NCBI GenBank assembly: GCA_910588365.1 | Contig: CAJUQS010000077.1 | Coordinates: forward strand, 1-5,687 | Source: an uncultured Oscillospiraceae bacterium | GTDB lineage: Bacteria > Bacillota > Clostridia > Oscillospirales > Oscillospiraceae | Reading direction: 5' to 3' | Length of the DNA: 5,687 bases | Shown here: in pieces, positions 5,554 through 5,687 of the stretch | How positions within the stretch are numbered: the stretch's first letter is position 1 | Layout of the letters: each line of letters starts with the position of its first letter | Notes under the pieces: generated by a model | Database searches by the model: none | What the model was told of the DNA's origin: nothing | What the model saw: only the letters and a program-made list of their open reading frames with translations | Program-made: the position numbers and the translations under genes

Positions 5554-5687
5554 CCTGTTTAACATCTCCCCGCGCCCGCCTTGGCGGCATATTTTCCGCC
5601 CTGACTGCGTTAAAAATCCTTGCAATCCGTCAGGATTTCTGCGGCTTTTTGCCTTGCAGGGCAAAAAATCTATCTCGCCAATCCGCA
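5554..5687. repeat. Palindrome-rich non-coding stretch, possible truncated repeat element
   Basis: No convincing gene is seen here. The segment holds a run of inverted repeats: CCGCC-tt-GGCGG (5576-5587), with a further CCGCC at 5596-5600 that could pair alternatively; AAATCCT and AGGATTT (5614-5620 and 5632-5638); and TTTTTGCC-ttgcag-GGCAAAAA (5646-5667). The density of hairpins, the lower GC content than the neighbouring genes, and a general resemblance to dispersed intergenic palindromes of clostridial genomes suggest a small non-autonomous element or a structured intergenic repeat whose other end lies beyond the window. A terminator for a gene to the right is possible for the last hairpin. 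Confidence 0.4.

Noticed and set aside
1..5687. CRISPR array, tRNA, rRNA or transposase
   Set aside because: No regularly spaced direct repeats, no cloverleaf or rRNA-like segments and no transposase or integrase motifs were seen on either strand.

Overview
The window reads as ordinary chromosomal DNA of a GC-rich, anaerobic, Gram-positive bacterium. The most likely source is a clostridial gut commensal of the Oscillospiraceae type (relatives of Flavonifractor, Pseudoflavonifractor or Lawsonibacter). This rests on strong purine-rich ribosome binding sites, G/C-ending codons, an aldo/keto reductase fused to a clostridial two-cluster ferredoxin domain, and the look of the proteins. The lineage is inferred by eye and not tested.

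Left part, rightward genes. Bases 1-153 hold a strong ribosome binding site and the start of a doubtful small ORF. Next is a small coiled-coil hypothetical protein (154-408), then a cluster of short hairpins (379-433). A promoter with a 19-base spacer, as expected for a MerR-family activator, lies at 444-474. It faces a two-gene unit: an aldo/keto reductase with a C-terminal 2x[4Fe-4S] domain (528-1673) and, 18 bases downstream, a MerR regulator (1692-2075) with a cysteine at position 52, where AdhR/NmlR-type electrophile sensors carry theirs. The simplest reading is a self-regulated, thiol-triggered redox enzyme module. The reductase seems to lack the tyrosine and lysine of the classical catalytic tetrad.

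Right part, leftward genes. In transcription order these are a COG2509-type FAD-dependent oxidoreductase (5483-3891), a D-2-hydroxyacid dehydrogenase (3785-2814) and a DUF2161 protein with a PD-(D/E)XK nuclease-like core (2767-2072). The 105-base gap between the first two contains palindromes that may end or attenuate transcription; the other two are 46 bases apart and probably cotranscribed. The last gene runs tail to tail into merR, and the two stop codons share the bases TTAA.

Right edge. Bases 5484-5687 have no convincing gene. They hold a 7-base inverted repeat close to the FAD gene and then a stretch of nested palindromes that looks like one end of a non-coding repeat cut off by the window.

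No tRNA, rRNA, CRISPR array, transposase or phage gene was seen. The best candidates for something under-described are the MerR/Fe-S reductase module and the nuclease-fold protein placed behind two oxidoreductase genes.
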